The position numbers and the translations under genes are program-made. A stretch of 37,779 bases of DNA. Origin: an uncultured Eubacteriales bacterium (GTDB lineage Bacteria; Bacillota; Clostridia; Christensenellales; CAG-138). The DNA is taken from contig UQXE01000021.1 in the NCBI GenBank assembly GCA_900544965.1, forward strand, positions 1-37,779, given 5' to 3'. Below, piece after piece: positions 24,202 through 32,446 of this stretch; within the stretch, counting starts at the first letter, position 1; every line of letters begins with the position of its first letter. The notes beneath the pieces were generated by a model that worked only from the letters and a program-made list of their open reading frames with translations, ran no database searches and was not told the DNA's origin.

Positions 24202-24714
24202 ATGGATATCAAAGTTGCCGAGATGTTGAATACACAGATCAATAAGGAATTCTATTCCGCATACCTTTACCTTGATTTTTCCAACTATTATGAGAGCAAG
24301 GGATTGAGCGGATTTGCAAACTGGTACATGATTCAGGCGCAGGAAGAGCGGGATCACGCGTTATTGTTCTTAAGGTATCTGCAAAACAATGATTGCGCGG
24401 TAAACCTTATGCCTGTGGACAAGCCCGACAAGAATTATGGCGGCTTCTCAGATCCCCTTAAATATGGGTTTGAGCATGAGAAATACGTAACAAGCCTGAT
24501 AAACGATATATACGAAGCCGCATATCAGGCAAAGGACTTCCGTACCATGCAGTTTCTCGACTGGTTCATAAAGGAGCAGGGCGAAGAGGAAAAGAACGCA
24601 TCCGACCTAATAGCGAAGTTTGAATTGTTCGGCGGCGACCCAAAGGGGCTTTATTCACTTGACAACGAGCTTGGGCAGCGCGTATATGCAGCTCCGTCGC
24701 TGGTTCTTGATTAA
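24202..24714 (+). CDS. ftnA: Non-haem ferritin
   Basis: 170 residues from ATG at 24202 (MDIKVAEML), with AAAGGAG 8 nt upstream. A GTG at 24193 overlaps that site and is not preferred. It is a four-helix-bundle ferritin with di-iron ligands matching FtnA: Glu16 (NKEFYSAY), Glu49 and His52 (QEERDHA), and a second-half EQGEEEKNA motif. It stores iron as a 24-mer and detoxifies Fe(II). The length is typical. It is monocistronic, with its own promoter and terminator. Confidence 0.95.
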   Translation: MDIKVAEMLNTQINKEFYSAYLYLDFSNYYESKGLSGFANWYMIQAQEERDHALLFLRYLQNNDCAVNLMPVDKPDKNYGGFSDPLKYGFEHEKYVTSLINDIYEAAYQAKDFRTMQFLDWFIKEQGEEEKNASDLIAKFELFGGDPKGLYSLDNELGQRVYAAPSLVLD

Positions 24715-24746
24715 AACCCATTAACGGTTGGCAAGCGTATTTGGAT

Positions 24747-24787
24747 AAGAGCCTGTATTCATATGAATCGGATATAGGTTCTTTTTT
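24747..24787 (+). terminator. Rho-independent terminator of ferritin gene
   Basis: A 14-bp stem with three G-U pairs (24747-24760 with 24770-24783) is closed by a 9-nt loop. It runs directly into TTTTTT (24782-24787). Confidence 0.8.
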
Positions 24788-24834
24788 ATTTAAAGTGAGT
24801 TATAACTTTAACATTAAAATATTTTTTATTAAAT

Positions 24835-25211
24835 GAACAGAGAAGGAATGCCTGATATCTTCTTATAGACGTTTATAAAAGCTTCTGAATATGACTTGAA
24901 ATAAGGACTGCATAGTAAGAGTGTAGACGCACTTGCGTAAAAATGATTTGTTGGGAAATGTACCAAACCCTCTTTATGTTTAAAATGGTTATACATGTGA
25001 AACTCTGGATTAACATAGAAAATGAAGTTAATTATGATATAATTCAATTATCAAACATAACTACGTTGTTTTATATAACATCTTCTTTGAAAAAACGGTT
25101 GACTTCTATTCTGAAAATGGTGCTTGTGCTTATATCGTCCCAAAACTGTTTACAAGTCATTATAAAATATTGGCGTCAAATGGACGTCGAAACACTATTT
25201 TCAGTGCTTGA
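24835..25211 (+). pseudogene. Decayed coding remnant, possibly N6-adenine DNA methylase
   Basis: AT-rich stretch with no intact gene. An open segment at 25038-25211 encodes NIFFEKTVDFYSENGACAYIVPKLF. This resembles the region after the NPPY motif in Eco57I/TaqI-type methylases, where helix FxEKxxxLLKxxG is followed by strand YIVPxxF. It is closed by TGA at 25209 and preceded by TGA at 25035. Further upstream, near 24850-24950, another frame shows coding-like text broken by stops (TFIKASEYDLK, GLHSKSVDALA). The family assignment rests on pattern memory over about 40 residues and could be wrong. Confidence 0.3.
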
Positions 25212-25419
25212 AATCAAAATCCCATAAGTCGGAAAAACAAGCAATTATGCGAATTATTATAATTTTTGACTTCACAATACCTCAAAACACAATACTGTTT
25301 TTATTATGGTATTGAAATTTTATTCAGACAACTTTATCATAAGCTGTTTAAAGCATTTGCTGATTGTCCCGTCCGTCGTTATTTTGCCTCCTTACTATGC
25401 CCAGGCTGCAACTCCATTT

Positions 25420-25880
25420 TTAGGCCAATGTATTTTCCAGCTTCAGTAGATATCGTTTAGGCTCCAACCCAACGGCAAATCCGCCGAGACCTCCGTCATT
25501 CCTAAGCACCCTGTGGCAGGTCGCCGCAATGAGCAAATGATTCGCTGAACAGGCCCCTCCTACAGCGCGTGCGGCCATTGGCATACATATAGCTGCGGCG
25601 ACCTGTGAACAGCTCATTACATTGCCATACAGGATACCCATGAGCGCTTTCCATACCCTGTTTTGAAAATCCGTACCCACAAGCAGTAGCGGAAGCTCGA
25701 AACGCTTCCTTTTTCCTGTAAAATATTCGCCTAGCTGGCTACAGAGGAGCCGCTCAACAGTTCCGTACTCCTCTCATATGCATCGAAAAGGCGGCTCTAC
25801 AAGGAGATATGGGTTATGCGCCCTCATTCTCAGCTATAAATTCTCCCTATCTGAGAATCAAATTCTATAAAGGGTTTCAT
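25420..25880 (-). pseudogene. ogt: Methylated-DNA--protein-cysteine methyltransferase pseudogene
   Basis: The full span matches a gene of about 153 codons. The ATG at 25880 has AAGGAAGG upstream and begins MKPFIEFDSQIGRIYS. Three in-frame stops then appear (TGA at 25832, TGA at 25826, TAG at about 25799), with recognisable text between them (RITHISL, SRLFDAYERSTELL). A frameshift follows near codons 40-46. The rest (QLGEYFTGKRKRFELPLLL, then from 25680 TDFQNRVWKALMGILYG...) is the C-terminal catalytic domain. It ends with TCHRV in place of the conserved PCHRV and GGFAVGLEPKR in place of GYAGGLERKR. Intact homologues repair O6-alkylguanine by suicidal transfer to Cys. A GTG at 25680 could still give an 86-residue piece, unlikely to function. 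Confidence 0.88.
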
Positions 25881-25938
25881 AGTACCTTCCTTGCCATTTG
25901 CCCGAAAATCAACATATACGAGTAAAAGCTTCCCACAC

Positions 25939-26286
25939 TCATTCCGACCTGTACTTTTTCAGCTCTCTGGCCAATACCTTTAGATATGTTTTAAGCTTAT
26001 CAAGTTCCTCCTTACGGGCCTTAAGCTCGACTCTCAATCCGTGGCACTCGACTTCTCGCTCATTCAATTCATGTCGGAGTTCGTCATAGTCCGCCCGAGG
26101 GACGACCGCTGCCGAAAGGTCCTGCCGTCCGCCTCTCCTGTTTAGCTCATTCAGAAGATTTTGGTATGCCTTTTCGCGCTTTTCAAACTCCAGTATGATT
26201 TCATCCAGGAAGCCGTCCACTTCCTCCCTGTCATATCCGCTGAAGGCACTTGAAAACTTTTTGTCAATTATATTTTTTCTTTTCAT
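25939..26286 (-). CDS. Short DivIVA-like protein
   Basis: 115 residues from ATG at 26286 (MKRKNIIDKKF), with GGAAAG 7 nt upstream. The N-terminal half is a DivIVA domain: KKFSSAFSGYDREEVDGFLDEIILEFEKREKAYQ. The rest (about 62-110) is a single charged coiled coil rich in Glu, Lys and Arg. DivIVA proteins bind curved membrane at septa and poles and recruit partners. This copy is much shorter than Bacillus DivIVA (164 residues). It lies downstream of sepF in the place divIVA holds in the ylm cluster. Confidence 0.82.
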   Translation of the reverse strand: MKRKNIIDKKFSSAFSGYDREEVDGFLDEIILEFEKREKAYQNLLNELNRRGGRQDLSAAVVPRADYDELRHELNEREVECHGLRVELKARKEELDKLKTYLKVLARELKKYRSE

Positions 26287-26378
26287 ACGTCCGCTTTCCA
26301 AATCATGTCAACGGCAAAACCGCACAATACGATGGATAACCAATCGAATTAATCCGTTGAGTCCTGAGCACGCTCTAA

Positions 26379-26427
26379 GTTAAACAAATCCGCCGCAAAT
26401 TCGGAAATGTTCCAAACCTACGGCGGA
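26379..26427 (-). terminator. Terminator after sepF
   Basis: Outer stem TCCGCCG/CGGCGGA (26389-26395 with 26421-26427) and inner GGAA/TTCC stem. On the minus strand it is followed by TTTGTTT. Confidence 0.55.
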
Positions 26428-26435
26428 CAGTCCGC

Positions 26436-26900
26436 TTACGGCATGTCGTCCGGCTGGGCCGGTCCATTGCCCACCACCTCACAGTTTATAGGAGCCATGA
26501 GGTATATTCCCGTTTCGACCTTCTTCAAGGTTCCTCCAAGAGCATATATAGCTCCTGCTATGCAGTCGATAATCCTCTGAGCGGTTTGCACATCGCTCTC
26601 AGCCATTTCCGCCATATTGACTATGACGGGTTTGCGGCTCTTGAAGTTATCGATAATACTCTTCGTATCCTCATAGCCGATTGGGCAGTATATTATGACC
26701 TTCTGCTGGGCTGCTGTGGGTAGGCTGACCACATTAGCCCTGGAAGGCGCCTTCTTGGACTTGCCGAAGGAATGTACGGGTGCCTGCTCTTCGATCTGGT
26801 CCTCATAATCATCTTCGAATTCGAACTCATCCTCGTCGTCGAATTCCTCATCCTCGGCAAAGCCGATGTTTTTTAGGAACTTATTCAGTTTACCTGCCAT
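26436..26900 (-). CDS. sepF: Cell division protein SepF
   Basis: 154 residues from ATG at 26900 (MAGKLNKFLKNIGF), with GGAGGA 7 nt upstream. An N-terminal amphipathic membrane-binding helix (1-13) is followed by a very acidic linker (15-40, nearly all Glu/Asp) and the SepF core (about 65-142) with KPVIVNMAEMAESDVQTAQRIIDCIAGAIYALGG. SepF polymerises into rings that tether FtsZ to the membrane. It lies after yggS, as in other Firmicutes. Confidence 0.95.
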   Translation of the reverse strand: MAGKLNKFLKNIGFAEDEEFDDEDEFEFEDDYEDQIEEQAPVHSFGKSKKAPSRANVVSLPTAAQQKVIIYCPIGYEDTKSIIDNFKSRKPVIVNMAEMAESDVQTAQRIIDCIAGAIYALGGTLKKVETGIYLMAPINCEVVGNGPAQPDDMP

Positions 26901-26992
26901 GATGATTCCTCCAATCTTTTGTTTCGGCGCTTGGAGAAATAGTCGTTTTACCGGCATTACCGCTGTATATATGTATGCGATGCCGGTGCGCG

Positions 26993-27682
26993 CTAGATTC
27001 TGCCGCCAAACAATGCCGTGCCTATGCGCACCATGTTTGCCCCTTCCTCAATAGCTACGCGGTAATCCCCGCTCATGCCCATGGATAGGTATCGCATCTC
27101 CACGCCTTCTATCCTATCCTGACTCAGCTTAATGAACAGCCTATGCATAGCGGAAAAATATTTCCGCGCTTCCGGTTCGCCCATTACCGGGGGTATGCAC
27201 ATCAGCCCCTTTATCGCAATGCCTGGCATGGCTGAAACCGTTTCTAACAAACAGGTAAGCTCGTCGGCCGATATGCCCCCCTTTTGAGGTTCGTTTCCAA
27301 TGTTTACCTCAATTAGAACGTCCTGCACAATGTTGAGTTCCGCCGCGCGCCTGCTTATCGCGGACGCCAGCGGAAGCCTATCCACCGATTGTATGAGCGC
27401 TACCTTGCCTGTCACATATTTTACCTTATTTGTTTGGAGTTGTCCAATAAAATGTTTTCGTAAATTTAGCGAATCGTAAAAGTCCAGCTTGCTGAGAAAT
27501 TCCTGAACACGATTTTCTCCTATGTTTGAAATACCCGCGTCAACCGCGGCCTGTATCCGTGAGACGTCTACGTACTTTGTTACGGCAATTAGTTCTATAT
27601 CCTCCACATTTCTTCCAAAAACCGCCGCTGACGTTTCAATATTTCCCATTATTTCGTTTAGATTTCTCCTTACGTCAATCAT
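26993..27682 (-). CDS. YggS-family PLP homeostasis protein
   Basis: 229 residues from ATG at 27682, with AAGGAGG 10 nt upstream. It is a TIM-barrel fold type III PLP protein. The cofactor lysine is Lys36 in LIAVTKYV, followed by GENRVQE, HFIGQLQTNKVKY, SVDRLPLA, LIEVNIG, GLMCIPP and LSMGMSGDYRVAIEEGANMVRIGTALFG, all hallmark segments. It binds pyridoxal phosphate and buffers it, without known catalysis. The ATG overlaps the TGA of the upstream HlyD-like gene by 4 bp. Confidence 0.95.
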   Translation of the reverse strand: MIDVRRNLNEIMGNIETSAAVFGRNVEDIELIAVTKYVDVSRIQAAVDAGISNIGENRVQEFLSKLDFYDSLNLRKHFIGQLQTNKVKYVTGKVALIQSVDRLPLASAISRRAAELNIVQDVLIEVNIGNEPQKGGISADELTCLLETVSAMPGIAIKGLMCIPPVMGEPEARKYFSAMHRLFIKLSQDRIEGVEMRYLSMGMSGDYRVAIEEGANMVRIGTALFGGRI

Positions 27683-28920
27683 CCTGTTATAGCCTCCTTC
27701 AACTTGGTCCACAGGCTGACGCCCGGCTTGACAAAGCGCTGGCCTTCCGCAAGCGATCCCTCTTTCGGCCTTATAATAGCTTTTCCACCCTCTATCCCAA
27801 GCACGTCAACCTCCACGACGGCCTTGGAATCGCCCATGTCTATTTCGATATACGGCGATCCGTATATGCCTTCTGAATTTTTCTGGACGCGGAGCGCATC
27901 CTCATCAACCTTAATTCCCGACGCTTCAATCGATACGTTGGCCTTTATCGACCTGATACCCATAAACGGGCCCAAATCCGTAGAAAACTTCAGTATATTT
28001 ACAACTTTGCTCCCTGAAATGACAGGCGCGAGCGCGATACCGCTGTAGGTCGCTGAAAACCCGTCGAAAACAACTGAATACGCCTCCCCTTCGACAACCC
28101 TGAGAGGGTCGTAAGCATTGGTTAAAAACGCGCAGTACCATTCGCCGTCCTGCACCAGCCTGTATAAAAGCGCCGAGCCGTCTTCGGGGGAAGAACCGGC
28201 TCCCGTTCCGCTTAAGGCCCGCGATACCAGGTCAGAGGTTATCATATCAAGCTTCTGGGCGTTGAGCGCCTGCTCAAACCCATCGAAATAAAAGCTTACC
28301 TTGCCGCTTTTTGTAGCTACAATGCTGCTTGACCATTGTGATATCTGAGTCTGCCGTATTTCCTCCTCGGCATAGAGGGAGGAGAGCTCTTCTGAGGCGT
28401 ATACCTTGTCCTTCAACCTTTGGCTACGCTCGCTCAAGAGGCGCTTGAGCTCTAGTTCCAGATCCAGAAGGTCCTTTCCTGAATTCTGCATAATGGATTC
28501 CCGTATTGATCTTAATACCACAGTAATGCTAGCGTTAATGCTGTCAAGGTCCGCGTCGCTCACGCCGGACATAAGCTCTGACTGCTTCCTATATATTTCG
28601 CTTTCAATCTGAAGGAGCGACTGCATCATATCATCGCTGTAACCCCACTTTAATACCTGGGCTATTGGAGCGTCTATATCTACATGCTCACCCTCCTTTG
28701 CCAGATATATCAACTTGTCATACTTCTCTACCGTAATGGATTCCTCATTCCTGATTATTGCGGTGCTCACATCCCTGTTCGTTCCAAAACTACCGTATGA
28801 AACTACGCCCCAGCTCCTCCCCGGTATGAATAATACCAGCAGCCCAATAATTGCCGCCGCCGCCATAGCGATGAATATGTAAAACTTTGGCTTTAGCTTT
28901 AATCTGGTCCTTTTAGTCAT
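27679..28920 (-). CDS. HlyD-like membrane-anchored adaptor protein
   Basis: 413 residues from ATG at 28920 (MTKRTRLKLKPK), with GGAGG 4-5 nt upstream. One membrane anchor (about 12-33) lies behind a basic N-terminus. A barrel-sandwich half with IIRNEESITVEKYDKLIYLAKEGEHVDIDAPIAQV (about 55-95) follows, then a helical hairpin (about 100-200), the second barrel half beginning SSSIVATKSGKVSFYFDG, and a beta-rich C-terminus. This is the membrane-fusion/HlyD layout, but no export ATPase or permease lies nearby. Homologues precede yggS-sepF in clostridial division clusters, so a cell-envelope role is likely. Function unproven. Confidence 0.72.
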   Translation of the reverse strand: MTKRTRLKLKPKFYIFIAMAAAAIIGLLVLFIPGRSWGVVSYGSFGTNRDVSTAIIRNEESITVEKYDKLIYLAKEGEHVDIDAPIAQVLKWGYSDDMMQSLLQIESEIYRKQSELMSGVSDADLDSINASITVVLRSIRESIMQNSGKDLLDLELELKRLLSERSQRLKDKVYASEELSSLYAEEEIRQTQISQWSSSIVATKSGKVSFYFDGFEQALNAQKLDMITSDLVSRALSGTGAGSSPEDGSALLYRLVQDGEWYCAFLTNAYDPLRVVEGEAYSVVFDGFSATYSGIALAPVISGSKVVNILKFSTDLGPFMGIRSIKANVSIEASGIKVDEDALRVQKNSEGIYGSPYIEIDMGDSKAVVEVDVLGIEGGKAIIRPKEGSLAEGQRFVKPGVSLWTKLKEAITG

Positions 28921-29319
28921 GCTACCTCCATTCGTCCACGGGCGGGATGCGGCTTTCATTCCCTGAGAGCCGCTTCTAAAACCCGTTGCCTCACGACAGT
29001 TTAACGCCCTTAATTACAATATTTTATATGAATTAAAGTGTTTTTTAAAGTGCTATTGAGCTATGTACACAGAAAACTTACAAAACATTTGGAATTGCTC
29101 GCCCGGCAGGGCCATGCGTTCCTGATATTCAGCATGATAATTTAGTCTGGCGTCAGCATTTTAATGATTAAAGCTTGAATTTCAACTATAGCAGATTAAA
29201 AAAACGCTTCTTAGATAAAGCGCTTTCAGTGATTTGGACGTACATGTACGAAAATTTTCGGCTGCAATTCTGGGACCCTGCGGCTATAATCGCAGCGTCC
29301 CAGAGCTTATTGTTTATAT
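28921..29319. other. Intergenic region with terminator and stacked palindromes
   Basis: 399 bp, AT-rich, no gene seen. It includes two overlapping 12-bp palindromes at 29239-29260 and the hairpin at 29270-29303. The leftward HlyD-like operon promoter should lie in 28921-29200, but I could not choose a pair with confidence. Confidence 0.5.
29270..29303 (-). terminator. Hairpin after the M16 peptidase gene
   Basis: CTGGGAC-C-CTGCG pairs with CGCAG-C-GTCCCAG (7+5 bp with a symmetric C-C mismatch) around an 8-nt loop, 17 bp beyond the stop codon. AATTGCAGCCGAAAATTTT follows on the minus strand, so the U-run is weak. Confidence 0.55.
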
Positions 29320-30585
29320 TCATCTATATTCATCCATCTTGCCAACCAGCCGCTCACAGTCCTTGCCCACAAATACAGTGCACAGGCGGCTAAAATCCAG
29401 CACCTTGGGTATTATCCCGTTTATATCGTCCATAGTTATGGACTGTACGCGCTCCAGTACCTCGTGCTCTGAGCTTACCTTGCCTCTGAGCAGGGCGGAT
29501 TTCCCTATGGCTGACGCGTGAGACGACGTGCTTTCAAGGCCGAGTATATAGCTTCCCTTCAGCTGCTCCTTGCTTCTTCTCAGCTCGGCATCGGTTAAGC
29601 CATCCTTTTTAAGCCTGTATAGTTCCTCCATCATTATGTCGATTACCATTTCCGCCTGCTTGTCTCCGGTTCCCGCGTAAAGCCCGAAATAACCCGCCGT
29701 GCAGTATGATGTTGGAAATGAGTAAACCGAATATGCCAAGCCCTCTTCCTCCCTTATACGCTGAAACAGCCTTGAGCTCATGGTTCCCCCAAGGATGTTG
29801 CTGAGGGCTACCAATGGATACTGGCCTTTTGTATCCATTGGAAACCCCGGAAGTCCCAAACATATATGAACCTGTTCTATATCCTTGTGTATGGATCTAA
29901 TGGCCCTGTTCTGCCTCATATTGCCATAATTCCGATCCTGTACGGCGTTGGCGATAGATACGTCCTTAAAGCTTTTCTCCAGGACTTCAATAAGGCTTTC
30001 CCGCTCAAAATTGCCGGCGCACGCTATGACCATATTTCCGGCTACGTAACGCTTAGCCATGTAGTTGATCATATCGTCCCTTGTCATGCTCATAACGCTT
30101 TGCGTGGTACCCAGTATGGGTTTTTGCAGGGGATCGTCTTCAAACATCAGAGAAACTATAGATTCGTGGGCTATGTCCTCGGGACTGTCGGCAGCCATGT
30201 TTATTTCTTCAACGACCACACCCTTTTCGCGCTCAATATCATCGTCTGAAAGCTTGGAATTCAGCGCCATGTCCGAGATCATGTCCGCAGCCAGGGGAAG
30301 ATGCTCGTCCAGCACCTTTGCATAGAAGCATGTACATTCCTTTGATGTAAAGGCATTTAAATTTCCGCCCAGCGCATCCATCTGGGAGGCGATCTCCGAA
30401 GCTGTCCGGTTCTTTGTGCCCTTAAAGATCATATGTTCAATAAAGTGCGAAATGCCGCCCTCGCCCTCGCCCTCGTCCACGGAGCCGGCCTTCACCCATA
30501 AGCTGATGGATACCGAACGGTAATCCTTGAGCCTTTCCGATACGACACGTACCCCATTTGACAGCTTGTCCTCAAATATGTTCAT
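29320..30585 (-). CDS. M16-family zinc peptidase (YmxG/MlpA-like)
   Basis: 421 residues. The inverted zinc motif HxxEH is HFIEH (His47, Glu50, His51) in GGISHFIEHMIFKGT, with the downstream acidic ligand in the EKGVVVEEI helix (about 118-130). Both M16 halves are present, including YSVYSFPTSYCTAGYFGLYAGT and the C-terminal substrate-binding domain. Single-chain M16 peptidases of this size act in the cytoplasm as dimers. It lies 61 bp downstream of a NodB-like gene, the order ylxY-ymxG of Bacillus. Confidence 0.92.
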   Translation of the reverse strand: MNIFEDKLSNGVRVVSERLKDYRSVSISLWVKAGSVDEGEGEGGISHFIEHMIFKGTKNRTASEIASQMDALGGNLNAFTSKECTCFYAKVLDEHLPLAADMISDMALNSKLSDDDIEREKGVVVEEINMAADSPEDIAHESIVSLMFEDDPLQKPILGTTQSVMSMTRDDMINYMAKRYVAGNMVIACAGNFERESLIEVLEKSFKDVSIANAVQDRNYGNMRQNRAIRSIHKDIEQVHICLGLPGFPMDTKGQYPLVALSNILGGTMSSRLFQRIREEEGLAYSVYSFPTSYCTAGYFGLYAGTGDKQAEMVIDIMMEELYRLKKDGLTDAELRRSKEQLKGSYILGLESTSSHASAIGKSALLRGKVSSEHEVLERVQSITMDDINGIIPKVLDFSRLCTVFVGKDCERLVGKMDEYR

Positions 30586-30646
30586 CTACTGTTCTCCATT
30601 TCGTGATTTTTCTTTAAACTTCCAGTCAAAACCGACTATAGCATAA

Positions 30647-31339
30647 TCACCCATTATTTATTATCTCATCTGTCGTCACGACATGCAATCCCTTACTTTC
30701 CAGCAATTCAAACAGTCCGTCCAAAGCCTCGGCTGCCTGCTTCGTAGGCTGCATCAAAACTATATTGCCCTGTGCAAGGGATTCGGCGCGCTTTACTATG
30801 TCGCTGGCAGTACCCTGGGCGCAAAGAAGGTCCACCGTGCCCATGACATGCGTAAGCCCTAGTTTTTTTGCCGCGCGGGATGATACGGAGTTTCGCCGGC
30901 TTCCCGAATAATATATTTTCGGTTTTATGCCGCTTATAGACTCTATTATGCCCGCAGCGTCCGTTATATCCTGCATGACCCACGAAAGATTGCCGTCTTC
31001 ATAAGGATTGTTTCCCATGGTCCCTATTTCGTGGCCGTCCGTAGCCATCCTCATAAGTGACGCCGGATTGGCCGCGGCCCATTCACCGCTTACAATGAAC
31101 GTAGTCTTAACGTCGTGCTCCTTCAATTTATCCAGTATATCATGCATCGACTTGGCATTGTAGTTCACAATCCACTGCAAGGATAGTTTTTCCGACGCTT
31201 CCCCCCTGTATACTGGGCTTCCAGATGTGGGAACCGGCAGCATATCCGGCTGCGAGGTCACCAAATATAATGCCGCTATAATGAGAACAAGCAGCATGTT
31301 AAGAGCAATGCCCACGCCTTTTTGTTTCTTCTGTACCAC
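30647..31339 (-). CDS. Degenerate polysaccharide deacetylase-like (NodB-fold) membrane protein, YlxY-like
   Basis: 230 residues from GTG at 31339, with GGAGGGG 4 nt upstream. A GTG at 31378 is in frame but lacks a site. A basic start (VQKKQKG) precedes one membrane anchor (about 10-28). The NodB fold is recognisable from LKEHDVKTTFIVSGEWAAANP, TDGHEIGTMG and a late LMQPTKQAAEAL. However, the catalytic TFDDG is replaced by WIVNYNA (56-62), and the GHEIGNHSxxH metal motif reads GHEIGTMGNNP, so Asp-His-His are all missing. It is probably a non-enzymatic relative, extracytoplasmic. It is paired with the M16 peptidase gene. Confidence 0.72.
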   Translation of the reverse strand: MVQKKQKGVGIALNMLLVLIIAALYLVTSQPDMLPVPTSGSPVYRGEASEKLSLQWIVNYNAKSMHDILDKLKEHDVKTTFIVSGEWAAANPASLMRMATDGHEIGTMGNNPYEDGNLSWVMQDITDAAGIIESISGIKPKIYYSGSRRNSVSSRAAKKLGLTHVMGTVDLLCAQGTASDIVKRAESLAQGNIVLMQPTKQAAEALDGLFELLESKGLHVVTTDEIINNG

Positions 31340-32167
31340 GTTACCCCTCCATCCTTTAACTGATATATGGTTATTCACGGACGGCGGCGGGTATTACACG
31401 CAATGGCCAAGCGGAGACGCTTTCATAATCTTTTGCGTATGGCTTATATGGGATTCATATGACTGGCTCAACAATATCCATGCGATCCGCCGCCCTCCGA
31501 ATTAACGGTCCCAGGCGATTATGCCGCAAGGTTTAGAATTATTATTTACGCTTGCCCGGATACAGCAGCTTCTTAATTATTATACTTAAATACACTTACC
31601 CTCGGTTGACAAGGGTACATTAATGCGAAATGCAGCTATATATAGACTGAAGGCGGTATTCCTTATAGGTAATGACAATCTTAGCAAACTCAACATTTTT
31701 AAATATTATAACCTCAAGAATAGGATGTTTTCGAATCTCTTTGCTTCGAGTTTATTCGTCGATGATTATCGTATATTGTCCTTTAAGTCTTATAAAAACT
31801 TGGTTAAGGCAATGGCAGGGTTCAGACTGTTTGTCCGATAGATATATTCATATAAATCAACAGTTATATTATCATATCATTACCATTATATAGATAGGAT
31901 TGGAGCCATTAAGGAGCACGTAAATATCTTATTAAATACTACAAGCTACCCACTTTAAGTTCAGCATTAAATGCATTTATAAGTTCTGCGAACCCGCAGC
32001 TGGATATGTTATGGCTGTCCATTACAAAAATCGTATCTTATCAATGTTTAGTGGAACCGGCTTATAATGTTGAGGCGCCGGTTTGCTTTCCTTAGAGGCC
32101 AGGATCCGCATATGAAAATACTCTGCACAGCGGCTGAGACACTGACGATGATGCCCTTTCACACTCC
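31340..32167. other. Gene-poor AT-rich region with possible coding fragments
   Basis: About 830 bp with no intact gene on either strand. It contains a small hairpin TACCCT/AGGGTA around 31597-31618. A 13-nt sequence GTTGACAAGGGTA there recurs in reverse complement upstream of csoR (about 10591-10603). A minus-strand fragment at 31939-32037 reads TIFVMDSHNISS...AFNAEL before a stop, faintly DegV-like. I see no RNA gene. Confidence 0.45.
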
Positions 32168-32403
32168 TATCCGCTCAGGGAAAGCGATATACCTTTTACC
32201 CTGCGCGGTATCGCGCTATGGTGTTCATATCCGGACCCGCCTTCCAACATGCGTTTAAGCGCGTCTATGTCTAGATGTACGCCGCTCAAAAGCGCGCTGT
32301 TCTCGTCAATGGACCCCGTACGGAATTTATTTTCCAGCAGTCCTATCCTATGTCATATAACATAGCCGCCATAATCGTTTTATTGATAGTAACCCGATTT
32401 CAT
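32168..32403 (-). pseudogene. Broken small ORF of unknown family downstream of the Cas6 module
   Basis: A strong site, AGGAGGTGGG, precedes ATG at 32403 (MKSGYYQ), but the frame meets TAA after seven codons. Coding-like text resumes in other frames (TIMAAMLYDIG, then LLENKFRTGSIDENSALLSGVHLDIDALKRMLEGG...) and ends at TAG near 32168. This fits one ancestral gene with two small indels. It lies 43 bp downstream of the two-TM protein gene, in the same direction. The family is not recognised. Confidence 0.4.
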
Positions 32404-32446
32404 ATCCCACCTCCTGTTGAGTTTTTCTTTATACGGGTTTAAGGCC

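Noticed and set aside
24829..25047. 72-codon minus-strand open frame as a gene
   Set aside because: No ribosome binding site and no recognisable domain; the opposite strand carries better coding-like remnants, so it is probably a chance frame in AT-rich DNA.
31378..31498. Long-range inverted repeat GGCGGCGG/CCGCCGCC
   Set aside because: Only 8 bp of low-complexity G/C sequence about 100 bp apart; likely chance.
31609..31622. Shared 13-nt sequence GTTGACAAGGGTA with the csoR upstream region as a common operator
   Set aside because: Only two copies in opposite orientation and no suitable -10 at either; chance or a small hairpin is as likely.
31939..32037. DegV-family fragment (TIFVMDSHNISS)
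   Set aside because: The match covers about 30 residues only, and no other DegV motif is found upstream; kept only as a note in the region description.
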